Assembly (NCBI GenBank): GCA_964531295.1
Contig: CAZHHJ010000019.1
Coordinates: forward strand, 1-25,412
Length of the DNA stretch: 25,412 nucleotides
Reading direction: 5' to 3'
DNA from: JAAYJK01 sp964531295
GTDB lineage: Bacteria; Bacillota; Syntrophomonadia; Syntrophomonadales; Syntrophomonadaceae
Below, one piece after another: positions 14,706 through 23,070 of this stretch. Each line of letters begins with the position of its first letter. Position 1 is the first letter of the stretch. The position numbers were made by a program, and so were the translations under genes. Below the pieces are notes generated by a model. It made no database searches, was not told where the DNA came from, and worked only from the letters and a program-made list of their open reading frames with translations.

Positions 14706-15380
14706 TCAATTAGTTCTTATAGGGATCATTCCGGGGGTTTCTTCCCGATATTTTTTGTATTCATCTTTAAAATGCTGGAGTAAAAATTCTTCTTCTACTT
14801 TAATCCGGTACATCAAAGCCGGTAAGGTAGTAAGAAATATTATCAATAATCCTCCCCAAGAGCTGAATATCAAAGGTACCGCCAGAAAACTCAGCAAGTT
14901 CCCCAGGTATATGGGGTGACGTATCCTGGCATATATTCCGGTAGTGACTAGGCGATGCCCTTCGTACACTGCCACCCGGTGGTTAAAATATTTTCCGATT
15001 TTCTTAAAAGCCATCCACCTTATAGGACAGGATAGCAAGAATAGTATAAAACCAAAAATTATCACCCACGGTTCCAGATTAAACATTCTTGTATAATGAG
15101 GGCCGGCAAAGTCTATGGCTGAATAAAACAGAGCTATAAAAAATGATAACTGGAGATAGAGGAAGGTTCTACGGTCATCGTCATCAATCACATATGCGTC
15201 TGGAGCTTGATAGACTAGGGTTTCCGACAATAAGGTCCAGGTAAGAAAGACCGCAAAGAAAAGCATGATTACCCCAAAATCTAAACGGGGCAGCATTTTG
15301 TAAGCAAAATAACCTACATAAACGAAAAGCAGGAGGAAAGCAAAAATCCTTATTAATACTCTGCGCTGCCTGGGGTCCAA
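14706..15380 (-). CDS. ICMT/PEMT-family membrane methyltransferase
   Basis: About 224 residues, four to five membrane segments. The C-terminal half has the isoprenylcysteine/phospholipid methyltransferase pattern: HRLVTTGIYARIRHPIYLGN, a hydrophobic pair, and RIKVEEEFLLQHFKDEYKKY, where the RHP and EE motifs bind AdoMet in the family. The substrate of bacterial members is mostly unknown. Start: TTG at 15380 lies 8 bases after GGAGG; the ATG at 15384-15386 is only 2 bases after it and less likely. It follows nadE by about 20 bp in the SAM-riboswitch unit. As an AdoMet user it fits the theme of the operon, though this may be chance. Confidence 0.78.
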   Translation of the reverse strand: MDPRQRRVLIRIFAFLLLFVYVGYFAYKMLPRLDFGVIMLFFAVFLTWTLLSETLVYQAPDAYVIDDDDRRTFLYLQLSFFIALFYSAIDFAGPHYTRMFNLEPWVIIFGFILFLLSCPIRWMAFKKIGKYFNHRVAVYEGHRLVTTGIYARIRHPIYLGNLLSFLAVPLIFSSWGGLLIIFLTTLPALMYRIKVEEEFLLQHFKDEYKKYREETPGMIPIRTN

Positions 15381-15399
15381 TTTCATCGCCTCCGCTATT

Positions 15400-16152
15400 T
15401 TATTCAAAGGTTCTATTTCTGGGTATCCGTGCAATTTCAGGCATTTTCCGCTTATGCTCACCCGCTCTTATCATAGATTCTATGCGTTCAATGTTTGGTA
15501 TTTCCTGTCGTTCACCGCTAAGGTAGCGGTCCAATTCATCATACGTGAAGCCCATTTCCCCTTCATCGGTCTGCCCTTCCCACAATCCTCCGGAAGGTGT
15601 TTTATCAATAATAAACTGCGGTATTTTTAAGTAACGGGCTATTTCATATACTTCTTTTTTGGTTAAATCCCCTAATACTTGCAAGTCCACCGCATTATCA
15701 CCATATTTGGTAGAATAACCAATACAGAGTTCGCTTCTATTGCTGGTGCCCAGGACCATATAGTTTCTGGCCTGGGCAGAATAATAAAGAGCTATCATTC
15801 TAAGACGGGGTTTTAAATTAGCCCTTAGAAGCCGACCTTGCTCACCTTCCAGTCGTATATAAGATTCAAAATGGGTTACCAGCAGGTTATAGACGTTATC
15901 CAGGTCGACTACCCGATACGGTATTTTGAATTCCTCCGCCAGGAGTTGGCCGTGCATTAAGTCTGAAACCTGGCTTGCACAAGGCATTATCAAGGCCATA
16001 CAGTTGTCTGGAAAGGCCTGCTTGGCAATGACTGCTGCCACAGCTGAATCCACACCACCGCTCAAACCAATCACTAGCCCAGATAAACCGGCTTCTTTTA
16101 CCTTCTGCTGGAGCCAGTCAAGCAGAAAACTGACTTTAGCTTCCGCGTCCAT
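15400..16152 (-). CDS. nadE: NAD+ synthase, ammonia-dependent type
   Basis: 250 residues. Adenylates nicotinate adenine dinucleotide and amidates it to NAD+. The PP-loop GLSGGVDSAVAAVIAKQAFP is near residue 30; YMVLGTSNRSELCIGYSTKY and GDNAVDLQVLGDLTKKEVYE are the substrate and ATP regions; TPSGGLWEGQTDEGEMGFTY is the C-terminal loop. There is no N-terminal glutaminase domain, so it uses free ammonia. ATG at 16152 has GGGGGG 9 bases upstream; the ORF opens earlier at 16173, overlapping the cysK stop, but without a good site. Confidence 0.95.
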   Translation of the reverse strand: MDAEAKVSFLLDWLQQKVKEAGLSGLVIGLSGGVDSAVAAVIAKQAFPDNCMALIMPCASQVSDLMHGQLLAEEFKIPYRVVDLDNVYNLLVTHFESYIRLEGEQGRLLRANLKPRLRMIALYYSAQARNYMVLGTSNRSELCIGYSTKYGDNAVDLQVLGDLTKKEVYEIARYLKIPQFIIDKTPSGGLWEGQTDEGEMGFTYDELDRYLSGERQEIPNIERIESMIRAGEHKRKMPEIARIPRNRTFE

Positions 16153-16169
16153 CTCATAGTCCCCCCATC

Positions 16170-17087
16170 TCAATCAAACAATTCAGTTGACATGTATTTG
16201 TCAGCCCCATCTGCTGCAATGGCCATTATTTTAGCTCCTTTACCCATCCTCTGGCCAAGCTGAAATGCAGCATATATGGCGGCCCCGGAAGATATGCCCA
16301 GGAGCAGGGCATCCTTAGCTGCAACTTTCCGGCAGGTTTGTATAGCAATATCGCTCTCGACCGGGAAAATACTGTCAACCATTTTTAAATTCAACACTGG
16401 GGGAACAAATCCTGCCCCAATTCCTTGAATTTTATGAGCCCCGGCGGGCTTGCCGCTTAAAACCGCCGATTCCGCAGGTTCAACCGCTACTATTTCGATA
16501 CCCGGTATTTTCTCTTTCAAGACCCGGGCGATTCCACTTATAGTACCCCCGCTTCCCACACCACATACTAGGGCATCCAACTGCCCATCCATCTGCTCAT
16601 ATATTTCCAGGGCGGTTGATCTCTCATGACTTTCCGCGTTGGCCTGGTTCTCAAACTGCTTAACCGCGAAGTACCTGCTATCCTCCAGAGCCATCTTTTG
16701 TGCTTTCCCCACTGCCCCGGGTATGCCATCAGCCGCCGGGGTCAAGACTAGCCTGGCTCCGTACGCCCGGAGAATCTTCTGGCGTTCATCACTCATGTTC
16801 TCTGGCATAACAATTAGCAGGGGATAGCCCTTGATAGCCGCAGCCATAGCCAGGCCTATTCCGGTGTTACCGCTGGTAGCTTCGATAATAATAGAACCCG
16901 GTTTAAGCAGCCCCTCCTGCTCAGCTTTTTCAATCATATAGAGGCCGGGACGATCTTTAATGCTGCCTCCAGGGTTGAAACCTTCCAGCTTAACATATAC
17001 TTCTGCTCCACCCTGCTCATGCTCCGGACTCAGTTTTATTACTGGTGTTTCGCCAATCAGTTCCAATATGTTATTAACCACTTTCAA
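16170..17087 (-). CDS. cysK: Cysteine synthase-like PLP enzyme
   Basis: 305 residues, fold-type II PLP enzyme of the O-acetylserine sulfhydrylase group, which joins sulfide to an activated serine. The PLP lysine is in EGFNPGGSIKDRPGLYMIE, the substrate loop in EATSGNTGIGLAMAAAIKGY, and the phosphate loop is GVGSGGTISGIARVL. Two usual signatures differ: QFENQANAESHERSTALEI where CysK has NPANPxxHxxTTGPEI, and AADGADKYMSTELFD where it has PDSGERYLST. It may therefore take another acceptor. Start TTG at 17087 with AGGAGG 8 bases upstream. It follows the UPF0280 gene directly and lies in the sulfur-assimilation unit. Confidence 0.85.
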   Translation of the reverse strand: MKVVNNILELIGETPVIKLSPEHEQGGAEVYVKLEGFNPGGSIKDRPGLYMIEKAEQEGLLKPGSIIIEATSGNTGIGLAMAAAIKGYPLLIVMPENMSDERQKILRAYGARLVLTPAADGIPGAVGKAQKMALEDSRYFAVKQFENQANAESHERSTALEIYEQMDGQLDALVCGVGSGGTISGIARVLKEKIPGIEIVAVEPAESAVLSGKPAGAHKIQGIGAGFVPPVLNLKMVDSIFPVESDIAIQTCRKVAAKDALLLGISSGAAIYAAFQLGQRMGKGAKIMAIAADGADKYMSTELFD

Positions 17088-17089
17088 CC

Positions 17090-17860
17090 TTACCGCCTCC
17101 TGTCTACGGGTACTATCTCAATACTGCCCCAGGCCGCCATTTTATCATCTTTAATAGCTAGAATACCTGTAATCCCCGCTATAACTTTAACAAACTCTAC
17201 TGCTTTCATCAAATCCCGTTCTGTTTTGACCCGGTTTGCAGCTGCAGTTGCTACGGCATCGGCTAGGGCAGCAGTAGTACCCTTGATTACTACCGCATCT
17301 GCCTTTCCAAAACTCAAACTTGGGCCAACTGTTCCTGAAGAGGTGCAAATACCTAGTGGAGTTTCGTGAGCCGACACCCGAATCCCTATTTTATAGGTAA
17401 ATTTTGATTGCCCGGCAAAGACCGCAATAATCCGCTCTGATTCCGATTTGAGAAAAATATCTCCGCCATTCTCCACTAGCACTTCCCTGCAGCTTTGCAG
17501 CAGCCTTTCCCCTATCAGCTCGGATATGGCACCAGCGACGGCTGCCATTGGCCCTACCCCAGCTGCCCAAGCAGCCCGGCACATGCGGCGCACTATTTCT
17601 GGAGCAGCAGGCAGTAATGGCAGGGGTGCCAGGGAAGTCCGGAATTCTGGCTGCAATTTAATATAATCCTCCAAATCGGCCCTTATGTGGCTCAGTTCTT
17701 GATAGGATAATGACACAAGGCTATCGGTATAGCTCTTCTCGTCTACACCGATAGCCAGATCACTTTCTAAAATGTTTATTTTATAGTACTTAAGGTTGGC
17801 CCCCTCATGCATGGCCCGGTAGTGCCGGAACACATGATCCCGCTGCTCTTTGTTATCCAT
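17090..17860 (-). CDS. UPF0280 (COG2122, ApbE-like) protein
   Basis: 256 residues. A UPF0280 protein: PEIVRRMCRAAWAAGVGPMA, AGAISELIGERLL, VENGGDIFLKSES, and the C-terminal GICTSSGTVGPSLSFGKADA with DAVATAAANRV. The fold resembles ApbE flavin transferases. In methanogens the COG2122 protein was linked by genetics to homocysteine synthesis together with COG1900 and NIL-ferredoxin proteins, all three of which are adjacent here. The precise reaction is not established. The ATG at 17860 has its AAGGAGG 15 bases upstream, inside the end of the preceding gene, with a hairpin between them that would shorten the distance. The gene starts 8 bp after the stop of the ferredoxin gene. Confidence 0.87.
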   Translation of the reverse strand: MDNKEQRDHVFRHYRAMHEGANLKYYKINILESDLAIGVDEKSYTDSLVSLSYQELSHIRADLEDYIKLQPEFRTSLAPLPLLPAAPEIVRRMCRAAWAAGVGPMAAVAGAISELIGERLLQSCREVLVENGGDIFLKSESERIIAVFAGQSKFTYKIGIRVSAHETPLGICTSSGTVGPSLSFGKADAVVIKGTTAALADAVATAAANRVKTERDLMKAVEFVKVIAGITGILAIKDDKMAAWGSIEIVPVDRRR

Positions 17861-17875
17861 GTATAATTTTATACA
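17860..17875 (-). promoter_or_regulatory. Hairpin between ribosome site and start of the UPF0280 gene
   Basis: On the minus strand TGTATA, loop AAAT, TATACA. It carries the TAA stop of the ferredoxin gene and ends on the A of the next ATG. AAGGAGG (17877-17883) lies just 5' of it. Folding would bring the ribosome site next to the ATG; a ribosome ending the upstream gene would melt it. Confidence 0.45.
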
Positions 17876-18291
17876 GCCTCCTTGATATCAAAATGAAGTT
17901 TGATGGCCCGGGTGGGACAACATTCCAGACACATACCGCAGACCACGCATTTGGAATTATCAAAGGATATCTCCATGCTTTCTCTATCCATGGCTAAGGC
18001 CTCGGTAGGACAAAACGATGCACAGGCTCCGCACTGTATACACAATGCTTCGTTCCACACTACGGTTTCGCTCAATGACTCACAGGCTACCCCCAGATTG
18101 CCCAGGTATTTGAGGCCTGAATCATAATTCCCCTTTTCACCGGTAAGTTCCATCACCAGAAATCCTTCTTTTTGCGGATTAATATTGGCTTTTAATATAT
18201 TTACGACCAGGTCGTATTCTTTTACCAGTTGGTATATTATGGGCTGTTCTGATTGAGCAGCAGAAAAGTATAAGACGATTCTATTTTTCAT
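17869..18291 (-). CDS. NIL-domain ferredoxin (two 4Fe-4S)
   Basis: 140 residues. Residues 1-70 are an NIL domain (IVLYFSAAQSEQPIIYQLVK), a ligand-binding fold seen also in MetN-type methionine transporters. Residues about 78-130 carry two CxxCxxCxxxC clusters: CIQCGACASFCPTEAL and CVVCGMCLECCPTRAI. This matches the NIL-Fer protein that works with COG1900 in sulfide-dependent homocysteine formation in Methanosarcina, probably as electron or sulfur carrier. ATG at 18291 with GGAGG 7 bases upstream; it overlaps the end of the COG1900 gene by 11 bases, so the two are translated together. Confidence 0.9.
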   Translation of the reverse strand: MKNRIVLYFSAAQSEQPIIYQLVKEYDLVVNILKANINPQKEGFLVMELTGEKGNYDSGLKYLGNLGVACESLSETVVWNEALCIQCGACASFCPTEALAMDRESMEISFDNSKCVVCGMCLECCPTRAIKLHFDIKEAV

Positions 18292-19534
18292 ACTTGTTTC
18301 CTCCCATCCTGGAATTAAAGACTATCCCGTTAGTAGGGTGCCGGTCAGGTATCGATTTAAAATCGATGTTGGAGTCGGCCCCGGGCAGCATTTGTACCGG
18401 CTGGCTAATTTCAAATTTTCCTGCCTTAATCCATTCTTTTAATGTCGCGGCAATTTTTCTGGCCCGAGGATAACTAGATTGCGAGGTAGTGACCACTTGT
18501 TTGCCGTTAACGGTAATCTTGCCGCTTTTCAGTTCCTTGAAGTTGGCAAATCCCAGGTCTATATCCTTTTTATATGGATAACCTTCAAAAAAGTCCACTA
18601 TGGGGCAGTATATATCCTCATCTTTAACTGTGGTATAATGCAGAATCTCTTCATCCAGAATGGGTATAGGAATACCTATCCCGATGGCCATGGTGGCCCC
18701 ATAACCAACATAACTGAGGCCTACCAGCCAGTTGGGATCCATCTGTTTAAGGTCACCAATGACGGAAAGAGTTCCGGCCGGAGTTTTGGGGACTCCATTT
18801 TCGCCCCTCAATACATTAGGATGGTGCTGGGTCCCATTCCATGCTATATAGCCAATACCGCCCCCCAGGAATATCCTGGTGCCTATCCCAATAGTCTTAT
18901 AATGGGGGTCATTCAACAATGGGCTCAACTGCCCGGAAGTTGAATAAGCCGCATTACCCAGTTTCGGTTTTAAGATACCCATGTAAGTATAAAGAGGCCG
19001 ATCACCTAAATTTACCGCGCAGTTATAGTTTTGATAAGCGTTGCGGGGATTAAACATAAAGGCTTCGTTTACATCATCCAGGGTAATAATAGTTTCCAGG
19101 CTGCGATTGGGATAACAATCTGTACCATAAGCAATAGCTTCCAATCTTATTTCTTTACCTGCTACCAGGTCCTGTATAACGTGCCCCCCGCCATAAGTGA
19201 ACCGGCCCGGGTAGACTTTGTTTTCCGGATCGGATTCAGGAAGCTGTCCGGCACCTATATAAGCATCCACTGCCGCCATCCCAGTGTAAGCCTCTACTCC
19301 ATTCAACCATACTTTTTTCATTTTGATACGAGGGTTGGAATGACCAAAATTTATAAAGGCCCCCGAAGAACACATCGGGCCGAAGGTGCCGGTGGTAACA
19401 ACATCGATCTCCCGAGCTGCCTGAGCATATCCCTTTTCCTCCACAATATCTATTACTTCTTCAGCAGTAACAACTATTGCTTCGCCTTTTCTTATTTTTT
19501 CATTTATTTCTTCATAACTCTTTTTATATGACAT
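18281..19534 (-). CDS. Homocysteine biosynthesis protein (COG1900/DUF39)
   Basis: 417 residues, COG1900 family. In methanogens such a protein was shown to be needed, with an NIL-ferredoxin, to make homocysteine from aspartate semialdehyde and sulfide by a persulfide route. Two cysteines sit where the family keeps its essential pair: Cys55 in GTFGPMCSSGAFINFGHSN and Cys140 in AIAYGTDCYPNRS. Other conserved stretches are GRFTYGGGHVIQDLVAGK and ILKPKLGNAAYSTSGQLSPL. No CBS domains follow, so it is the short type. ATG at 19534 with GGGAGG 5-6 bases upstream. It lies 89 bp after metH with no visible terminator between them, so the SAM riboswitch can control it. Confidence 0.92.
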   Translation of the reverse strand: MSYKKSYEEINEKIRKGEAIVVTAEEVIDIVEEKGYAQAAREIDVVTTGTFGPMCSSGAFINFGHSNPRIKMKKVWLNGVEAYTGMAAVDAYIGAGQLPESDPENKVYPGRFTYGGGHVIQDLVAGKEIRLEAIAYGTDCYPNRSLETIITLDDVNEAFMFNPRNAYQNYNCAVNLGDRPLYTYMGILKPKLGNAAYSTSGQLSPLLNDPHYKTIGIGTRIFLGGGIGYIAWNGTQHHPNVLRGENGVPKTPAGTLSVIGDLKQMDPNWLVGLSYVGYGATMAIGIGIPIPILDEEILHYTTVKDEDIYCPIVDFFEGYPYKKDIDLGFANFKELKSGKITVNGKQVVTTSQSSYPRARKIAATLKEWIKAGKFEISQPVQMLPGADSNIDFKSIPDRHPTNGIVFNSRMGGNKYEK

Positions 19535-19623
19535 GTTTGCCTCCCTGACTTTAATTGTTGTTTCAAAATATTTATCGGAATCTATCTGCAGTGATATTTA
19601 TCTTTTTCTAAGTTGATGCCTAA

Positions 19624-22134
19624 TTAATACAGCTTCAATAGGCTCTGGGCGACTAATACTGCTTTACGAGCATCTTCCCCGTATCCATCAGCCCCAATCT
19701 GATCAGCATAATCCTGATTCAAGACCGCTCCGCCGACAATAACCCGGCATTTAAGCCCTTTTTCCTTGACTCCACTGATAACTTCTTTCATGCGAGGCAT
19801 GGTGGTGGTCATCAAAGCACTTAAGCCAATGATATCCGCCTGGTGCTCTATAGCCATATTCAAGACATCCGCTGCTTTCACATCTTTCCCCAAGTCTATC
19901 ACTTTAAAGCCGTAATTTTCTAACAGCACACATACAATATTTTTACCGATATCATGTATGTCTCCTTCTACTGTCGCCATAACGATCACTCCGCTGCTTT
20001 TCCCTTCATCCCCCTGCAAATGAGGTTTAACAAAAGCAAAAGCTTTTTTCATAGTCTCAGCCGCCATCATCAACTGGGGCAGAAAATACTTTTTTTCATC
20101 ATATAACTGCCCGGCCTTTTCAATTCCTGGAATAAGATAAGTATTTACCAGCTGCAAAGGATCAATCTTTTCTTCAAACAGAGCCTGCTCCAGCAGGGAC
20201 TCGATATTATCTCGATCTCCTTTGAGAACTGCCTCTTGCAGAAGCGAACCGATACTTGAATCGGGTGGTTTTTCCGTACCTGCCCAGTCCTCAGGAATAT
20301 CAGTCCTAATGATTTTTCCCGCCACCAAGTGTGGTATGTTGCACATCGAGCACACCGGGTGTCTTGGTAGCCCGGTATTGATGATACCTCCTGATTTATA
20401 GTCTTTATACCTTTCAATATACCCGGTGCAATTAATATCACGATTAAGCAGCACTGCCGCTGCCCGGGTAATATCCATTACTTTTTCATCAAAAGGGTTA
20501 ATAATAGGTAAATCCAAGCCCGCTGCCCAGGCCATGGCCAGATAAGCAGAGGTTAAAATCTCCCGGGCTGGTAAGCCATGGGAAACATTGCTGATACCCA
20601 GCACTGTCCTGACCGGCAATTCCCTTTTAATGGACTGCAGAGCTTTTATAGTTTCCATCACCTGGCCCTGCTCAGCACTGGCAGTTTTAACCAGACAGTC
20701 AATATAGATATCTTCATCTCGCAGTCCATACTGCAGGGCCTTATGGTAAATCTTACGAGCTATTTTAACTCTGTCCTCTGCTTTATCAGGTATGCCGCTT
20801 TCATCTAGACACAAGCCCAGGACTGCGGCCCCGTATTTTTTGGCCAGGGGCAGTATAACCCGAAGGTGCTTTTCTTCCCCGGTAGTTGAGTTAATCAAAG
20901 CCCGTCCCACAAAATTTTTCAGTCCTTCTTCTACCGCTTCCGAGTTCACCGAATCGATGGAAATAGGCCCATCAACTGCCGCCTGGATATCTATGACCGC
21001 CTTTTTCATGGCCGCAGCTTCATCTATACCAGGAACTCCCATGTTGATGTCAAGAATAGCTGCTCCACTATCCAGCTGTTTTCGGGCCTCTTCTACTACC
21101 ATCTGCATACTGCCTTCTTTTATGTCCTGAGCCAGCTTTTTACGGGCGGTGGGGTTGATACGTTCTCCAATGAAAGCCAGGGGCTGATCTTCGCCCATTA
21201 TCACATGATGGCTGCGGGAAGCAAATGCGCTAAGAATTTTCCCGCTCCTAAGGGCTGGAGTAAGTCCTTTAACCACCCTGGCTATGGCCTGTATATGGTA
21301 TGGTGTACTGCCACAGCATCCACCTATGATATTAGCGCCTGCATCCCTCAGTTTAAGCGCATATTCTGCCATCTCCTCCGGGGAATCAGGAAAAACGGTC
21401 TGTCCGTTAATCAGCTGGGGCAAACCCGCATTAGGCTCAACCGACAGGAATATACTGGAATACCGGCCCATCTCCTCTATGATCGGCAGAAGTTCTCTAG
21501 AACCGCCGGAACAGTTGGCACCTATGGCCAGCGGCTGCAGGGCCTCCAGAATAATCAGAGCTGTAAGCGGATCAGTTCCCATCATGGTCCGGCCGCTGTT
21601 CTCAAAGGTCATATGAGCTATGACCGGCAGGCGGGAATTCTGTCGGGCAGCAATAAGTGCAGCCCTCATCTCACCAATATCCGCCATAGTTTCTATGGAG
21701 ATCAGGTCCGCCCCGGCCTTTTCACAAGCCAATATCTGTTCCGAAAACACCTGATATAAGTAATCAAAATCCACATCCCCCATGGGGTAAAGCAGTTTCC
21801 CGGTGGGGCCTATCGAAGCAGCGATCAGCGCTTTCGCCCCGGCTCCCTGCCGGGCTATCTTAACCGCTCCAGCATTTATCTCCTCAACTCGCTCAGCCAG
21901 CCCGAATTCAGCCAGTTTACAGCGGTTGCCGCCAAAAGTATTGGTCTGAATAATATCGGAACCAGCCTGTACGTACTGGTAGTGTATTTCGGCCAGCACC
22001 TTCGGGTTCTCTATACCAAACAGTTCCGGGCATTGGCCAGGTTGCAGGCCTTGATTCTGGAGCATGGTTCCCATTGCTCCATCCAACACCAAAATTCTGT
22101 CTTTTAATAGCGTATTAATATCCTTAATAGTCAT
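19624..22134 (-). CDS. metH: Cobalamin-dependent methionine synthase, short form
   Basis: 836 residues. Methylates homocysteine from methyltetrahydrofolate through cobalamin. Domains in order: homocysteine S-methyltransferase (about 1-290; LVLDGAMGTMLQNQG, with zinc ligands in GANCSGGS and GGCCGSTP), pterin-binding domain (about 310-575; FIGERINPTARKKL, ILDINMGVPGID, ISIDSVNSEAVEEGL), cobalamin cap (about 620-705) and B12 domain (about 715-836) with the base-off motif GDIHDIGKNIV. The C-terminal AdoMet reactivation domain is absent, as in many anaerobes, so oxidised cobalamin must be rescued by a separate activase. ATG at 22134 with GGGGGG 6 bases upstream. First gene behind the SAM-I riboswitch. 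Confidence 0.95.
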   Translation of the reverse strand: MTIKDINTLLKDRILVLDGAMGTMLQNQGLQPGQCPELFGIENPKVLAEIHYQYVQAGSDIIQTNTFGGNRCKLAEFGLAERVEEINAGAVKIARQGAGAKALIAASIGPTGKLLYPMGDVDFDYLYQVFSEQILACEKAGADLISIETMADIGEMRAALIAARQNSRLPVIAHMTFENSGRTMMGTDPLTALIILEALQPLAIGANCSGGSRELLPIIEEMGRYSSIFLSVEPNAGLPQLINGQTVFPDSPEEMAEYALKLRDAGANIIGGCCGSTPYHIQAIARVVKGLTPALRSGKILSAFASRSHHVIMGEDQPLAFIGERINPTARKKLAQDIKEGSMQMVVEEARKQLDSGAAILDINMGVPGIDEAAAMKKAVIDIQAAVDGPISIDSVNSEAVEEGLKNFVGRALINSTTGEEKHLRVILPLAKKYGAAVLGLCLDESGIPDKAEDRVKIARKIYHKALQYGLRDEDIYIDCLVKTASAEQGQVMETIKALQSIKRELPVRTVLGISNVSHGLPAREILTSAYLAMAWAAGLDLPIINPFDEKVMDITRAAAVLLNRDINCTGYIERYKDYKSGGIINTGLPRHPVCSMCNIPHLVAGKIIRTDIPEDWAGTEKPPDSSIGSLLQEAVLKGDRDNIESLLEQALFEEKIDPLQLVNTYLIPGIEKAGQLYDEKKYFLPQLMMAAETMKKAFAFVKPHLQGDEGKSSGVIVMATVEGDIHDIGKNIVCVLLENYGFKVIDLGKDVKAADVLNMAIEHQADIIGLSALMTTTMPRMKEVISGVKEKGLKCRVIVGGAVLNQDYADQIGADGYGEDARKAVLVAQSLLKLY

Positions 22135-22167
22135 TATTATCCCCCCTGTTTCTGGGCCAGCTAAATG

Positions 22168-22312
22168 CAAAACAAGAACCCTCCAATGAGAGGGTCCATG
22201 GACTGTTTCCCCCTCTCATCTTCCAGGATTATCCTGCAGGAATTGGCACCTTACCTCAATAGGCGGTTGCCGGGCTTCATCGGGCCTTTCCCTCCACCTC
22301 TCTAGATAAGAG
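22168..22312 (-). promoter_or_regulatory. SAM-I riboswitch (S-box) with terminator
   Basis: Read on the minus strand, the S-box core is complete: CTTATCTAGAGAGGTGGAGG, GGCCCGATGAAGCCCGGCAA, then AAGGTGCCAATTCCTGCAG, and the closing AGATGAGAG. The P1 3' strand (ATGAGAGGG) can instead pair with CCCTCTCAT, the antiterminator, which would free the terminator ACCCTC-TCATTG-GAGGGT (22178-22195) followed by TCTTGTTTTG. SAM binding should therefore stop transcription before metH and the genes after it. Confidence 0.95.
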
Positions 22313-22356
22313 CATTCAACTGTATGATTTATTAGCCTTTAAGCTACCTGGAGCAA

Positions 22357-22716
22357 TTATACCTGGTTGCTGTCTTTAACTTCATTGTCTGCCTCGACTT
22401 TAGTTTTTCCCCCACCTGCAGGCCCTTCAACTACTGGCCCAGCAACTGCAGGTTCATCCTTTTGCACCGCAGTTTCCTTCCCAGTATTGACAATAGCCTC
22501 ATATTCTTTCTTTATCGTGTTTGGTTTGTCATCATCAAACTTCATCACGTCATTTATTTCTTTTTGAAACCCGCTGGACGCTTTTTTGAATTCTCGGGCG
22601 GCTTTACCTACACCTTTAGCAACTTCCGGCAGTTTGCCCGGCCCTACCACAATCAAAGCAACTAATAAAATAAATATCATTTCCCAGGGTCCTATGTTAC
22701 CTATAAATCCAAACAT
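22357..22716 (-). CDS. tatA: Sec-independent translocase TatA/TatE component
   Basis: 119 residues. One N-terminal membrane helix (about 8-25: WEMIFILLVALIVVGPGKLP) with the FGP-like hinge seen as VGPGKLPEVAKG, then an amphipathic helix (VGKAAREFKKASSGFQKEI) and an acidic, proline- and glycine-rich tail. This is the TatA/B type that forms the pore for folded exported proteins. The start ATG 22716 has GGGAG 8-9 bases upstream; an ATG seven codons earlier overlaps that site. No tatC is nearby. It lies just upstream of the SAM riboswitch and appears to be its own unit with its own promoter. Confidence 0.9.
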   Translation of the reverse strand: MFGFIGNIGPWEMIFILLVALIVVGPGKLPEVAKGVGKAAREFKKASSGFQKEINDVMKFDDDKPNTIKKEYEAIVNTGKETAVQKDEPAVAGPVVEGPAGGGKTKVEADNEVKDSNQV

Positions 22717-22786
22717 ATGCTTATCTCCCTTATCCATTAGCTGGATTGAACAGCTGCCAATCGCCTGCCTACTATATTCGCTATAT

Positions 22787-22815
22787 ATTTTACTTGTAAT
22801 TCTTCATATAAGCAA
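22787..22815 (-). promoter_or_regulatory. Possible tatA promoter
   Basis: Minus strand TTGCTT (22810-22815), 17 bp, TAAAAT (22787-22792). The -10 box is good, the -35 weak. The leader to the tatA start would be about 60 bases. Confidence 0.45.
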
Positions 22816-22891
22816 TGTTTAATTTTCCATAAACACCTTAACGATGAAGAGCAAACGGGCGCTGAATGGGCTTCTGCAGAAACAATAAAGT

Positions 22892-22950
22892 AATATGATT
22901 TTGCCAGCATCCCTAGCCGAAGTGGCCGTATTTGCCCAAATAATCATATT
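22892..22950. repeat. Imperfect 59-bp palindrome
   Basis: AATATGATT (22892-22900) and AATCATATT (22942-22950) are exact inverted repeats; the centre also holds GCC/GGC and TTTGCC-type complementary pieces. Non-coding. It could be a small mobile repeat or a double-hairpin; no T-run follows on either strand. Confidence 0.4.
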
Positions 22951-22979
22951 TACCCCCTGGTCAAAGATGGACATTATTA

Positions 22980-23018
22980 GAAAAAGTCCATAGAGAAATA
23001 TAGTATTTCTGTATGGAC
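22980..23018 (-). terminator. Terminator of the holin-like gene
   Basis: GTCCATA, mismatch, AGAAATA, loop TAG, and the complementary arms to 23018: a 14-pair stem with one mismatch. On the minus strand it is followed at once by TTTTTC. It lies 53 bases after the holin-like gene's stop. Confidence 0.8.
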
Positions 23019-23070
23019 ATATTTCTAAGTTCTTTACTCGTTAAAATTATGATCGGCACATAGAAGCTTC

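Noticed and set aside
20145..20441. 98-codon minus-strand frame inside metH
   Set aside because: Overlaps metH in another frame; the metH frame carries unbroken conserved domains.
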